From assembly GCA_021789975.1 (NCBI GenBank), contig JAJYIT010000002.1, forward strand, positions 124,001 through 188,000: a stretch of DNA of 64,000 nt. The letters are read 5' to 3'. The notes under the pieces were generated by a model. That model saw only the letters and a program-made list of their open reading frames with translations, did not search any database and was not told the origin of the DNA. The stretch is from Bacteroidota bacterium. Lineage in GTDB: Bacteria; Bacteroidota; Ignavibacteria; Kryptoniales; JAKASW01. Position 1 is the stretch's first letter. Each line of letters begins with the position of its first letter. This document shows, piece after piece, positions 62,269-64,000 of the stretch. The position numbers were made by a program, and so were the translations under genes.

Positions 62269-63582
62269 CTAAGCCAATATATTGGGGAACAGGATTGTAA
62301 GACCAAACACGGTTGACATTATTATGACGAACGCAGTTATGCTCCAGTTCGCAATGTTCTGCCATCTGGTATTTACATAATCCCCCATCAGGCTCTTGTC
62401 ATTGAGCAGAAGTATAAGGAAAACCAAAGATGACGGGAGAAGCGTCACGGCAACAACCTGAACGAACATGGTTATCTGAATCAACGGCGCTCCAGGGAGG
62501 AGGACAACCAGACCTGCGCTTGCAATCGTTATGAGGTAAACGACATAGAACCAGGGTGCGTCTTTGATACTCTTGTTCAACGAGTGTGCCCAACCGAAGA
62601 CCTCGCCCACGGCCCAGGATGTGGAGAGCGATATACACAGCGCACCGAGAAAGCCGGCATCAAAAAGCCCGATTGCAAATAGCCTTCTGGCCCACTCTCC
62701 GTCTCCGTGCGGAAGCAGAGGTACAATCGCTTCCGCCGTTTGTTTCGCGTCCTGTACTAAGATCGGCGGATTATGATAGTACATGGCAGCACCCGTGGCA
62801 ATTATGATAAAGATAGCCACTAGACCCGTCAGCAACGAGCCCGTAAAAGTGTCTATCTTTCCGAATTTTATGTCGTGCACATCCATCCCTTTATCGACCA
62901 CAGAACTTTGCTGGAAAAATATTTGCCACGGGGTTATCGTCGTTCCGATATTCGCCATTATAATGAAAAGTAAAGCAGGAGTGAATCCGCCTGCAAATTC
63001 AGGCATGTAGAAACCCTGCCATACTTTGCTCCAGCCTCCTGCAACATTGCCCGTCTTCATCGCCCATAGAGCAGCGGGCACGTAAACAAAGTTAAAGATA
63101 CAAAAGAACAGAGTAAGCTTCTCAAATGTCCAGTACTTACCGGTCATGACTACACCCAGGAGAACTGCAGTCACGAACACATAAGTCACAATGGGGGGTA
63201 TACCGAAAAGGCTCATGGCGGCAGTCATCCCGATATACTCGGTCACAAGAGTCAACCAGTTTACGATAGCCAGATCAAAGATAGAGAACCATCCCCAGAA
63301 TGGGCCGAAAGCATCGAAGATCGCCTCGGCATGGCCCCGTTTCGTAACCGCCCCGAGTCGGACAGTCATTTCCTGAACAAAGTATGCCATCGGCACGAGG
63401 ATGAGAAACACCCACAGGAGATTGAATCCGTACTGTGACCCGGTAACTGCGTAAGTCGAGATACCCCCCGCATCGTTGTCCGCAACCATCGTAATGATCC
63501 CCGGTCCGACGACTGCCAGGAGTATGAGAGTTCTTCGCCTAACTCGGGTAAGCCTGTGTATGAGTTTGCTTATCCAATACAT
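62269..63582 (-). CDS. Nramp-family divalent metal transporter
   Basis: A 437-residue membrane protein with about eleven hydrophobic segments. The first has the metal-binding DNDAGG motif (ADNDAGGIST, the usual DPGN-like site of Nramp in this branch). The sixth-segment region reads FIIMANIGTTITPW, where canonical Nramp has MPHN. It lacks the canonical Mn/Fe Met-His, so the ion may differ from Mn2+ (Nramp-related Mg2+ or other divalent transporters occur). The start ATG is at 63582. The MgtE-N/CBS gene follows after 116 bases on the same strand. Confidence 0.85.
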   Translation of the reverse strand: MYWISKLIHRLTRVRRRTLILLAVVGPGIITMVADNDAGGISTYAVTGSQYGFNLLWVFLILVPMAYFVQEMTVRLGAVTKRGHAEAIFDAFGPFWGWFSIFDLAIVNWLTLVTEYIGMTAAMSLFGIPPIVTYVFVTAVLLGVVMTGKYWTFEKLTLFFCIFNFVYVPAALWAMKTGNVAGGWSKVWQGFYMPEFAGGFTPALLFIIMANIGTTITPWQIFFQQSSVVDKGMDVHDIKFGKIDTFTGSLLTGLVAIFIIIATGAAMYYHNPPILVQDAKQTAEAIVPLLPHGDGEWARRLFAIGLFDAGFLGALCISLSTSWAVGEVFGWAHSLNKSIKDAPWFYVVYLITIASAGLVVLLPGAPLIQITMFVQVVAVTLLPSSLVFLILLLNDKSLMGDYVNTRWQNIANWSITAFVIIMSTVFGLTILFPNILA

Positions 63583-63695
63583 GACTCTCCAGATTGTTAC
63601 ATTATGAGATTAACGAGATCACTCCGACATCAAAATCATCTCTTACCAAGAGCAACCCTCTTGAAGCAACAATTTAACTCTTGTCAAGAAAAATT

Positions 63696-64000
63696 CTATG
63701 AATTCTTGCCGTCAAATGCAAGTTCCACTCTTCTTGCAACGGTCGACGAAGCCCCGAGATTTCCACCAACATAATCTCCGGCGACTCTCCCTGCTTTCCT
63801 TCGCACATCTGTAAACTCCATCATCTTCAGGAGAATCCGATATGCCTCGGCCTGATTCCTGACAAAGAATAGCGCTCCGTTCTTGTGCAACTGCAGAGCT
63901 TCATCGGATTTCTCAATGCGCGGTCCTGTTATGATTGGAACACCGTAAACTGCAGGTTCAAGGACGCTATGCACTCCTGACCCGAATCCGCCACCAACAT
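63696..64000 (-). CDS. waaA: 3-deoxy-D-manno-octulosonic acid (Kdo) transferase, C-terminal part
   Basis: The last 101 codons of a Kdo transferase; the 5' part lies beyond the right edge. The GT-B C-terminal block GGGFGSGVHSVLEPAVYGVP is followed by FGPRIE-type GPRIEKSDEAL and the final helix. It transfers Kdo to lipid A precursor and supports an LPS-bearing outer membrane. The 113-base gap to the Nramp gene includes a TTGACA that could be a -35 box, but no fitting -10 was found. Confidence 0.92.
   Translation of the reverse strand, partial: VGGGFGSGVHSVLEPAVYGVPIITGPRIEKSDEALQLHKNGALFFVRNQAEAYRILLKMMEFTDVRRKAGRVAGDYVGGNLGASSTVARRVELAFDGKNS

Overview
The window is chromosomal DNA of a Gram-negative bacterium of the Bacteroidota/Chlorobiota (FCB) branch, most likely Ignavibacteria or a close relative. 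Two proteins end in type IX secretion sorting domains of the 'NYPNPFNPTT...GVYFYRL' kind typical of that group. A TonB-dependent receptor is paired with a DUF4249-like lipoprotein, and there are lipid A/LPS-core type genes (MsbA-like ABC exporter, heptosyltransferase-like GT9, WaaE-like GT2, WaaA fragment). Many genes start with TTG or GTG behind a recognisable Shine-Dalgarno site. No CRISPR array, rRNA, tRNA, prophage or insertion sequence was found; nearly everything is ordinary chromosomal coding sequence.

Layout. 1-1326: start of an AMMECR1 gene and its AmmeMemoRadiSam radical SAM partner. 1437-5999: a 77-base palindrome, then trmH, a DMT permease, an RlpA-like lipoprotein, a manC-like guanylyltransferase and alr. 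6168-9840: ruvA, ruvC, yebC, recJ, all on the minus strand. 9873-10357: RNase P RNA. 10579-12439: zinc-ribbon coiled-coil protein and Nif3 family protein. 12485-18083: terminator and a three-gene surface operon (BNR-repeat T9SS cargo, DUF4249-like lipoprotein, TonB receptor). 18202-21893: aat, then pyrR-pyrB-pyrC with a PyrR-binding RNA element in the leader. 22180-29786: a plus-strand run with a nucleotidyltransferase/pseudo-phosphomannomutase fusion, EIIA, lgt, a glutaredoxin-like protein, rlmB, pdxJ, a trans-sulfuration enzyme and DUF2007. 29900-41528: minus-strand genes for a YyaL-type protein, an APC permease, an envelope glycan cluster, leuS and a recombinase-fold protein without its active site. 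41987-49004: plus-strand SDR, MDR dehydrogenase, thrC, lysC, argC, argB and two membrane proteins. 49126-53831: a T9SS/peptidase-like remnant in two overlapping reading frames, a frameshifted secreted protein and a split AtuA pair. 53962-58735: lepA, two tandem signal peptidases and hemW. 58933-64000: an uncharacterised gene, nicotinate phosphoribosyltransferase, a 58-residue membrane protein, an MgtE-N/CBS regulator-like protein, an Nramp transporter and the C-terminal end of waaA.

Functional themes are pyrimidine synthesis under PyrR control, aspartate-family and arginine-type amino-acid synthesis, recombination repair, envelope glycan export and protein secretion. The observations most worth a second look are the PyrR RNA element outside its classical phyla, the nucleotidyltransferase whose whole mutase half has lost every catalytic loop, the catalytically empty tyrosine-recombinase homologue coupled to leuS, and the Nramp / MgtE-N-CBS / small membrane protein group.
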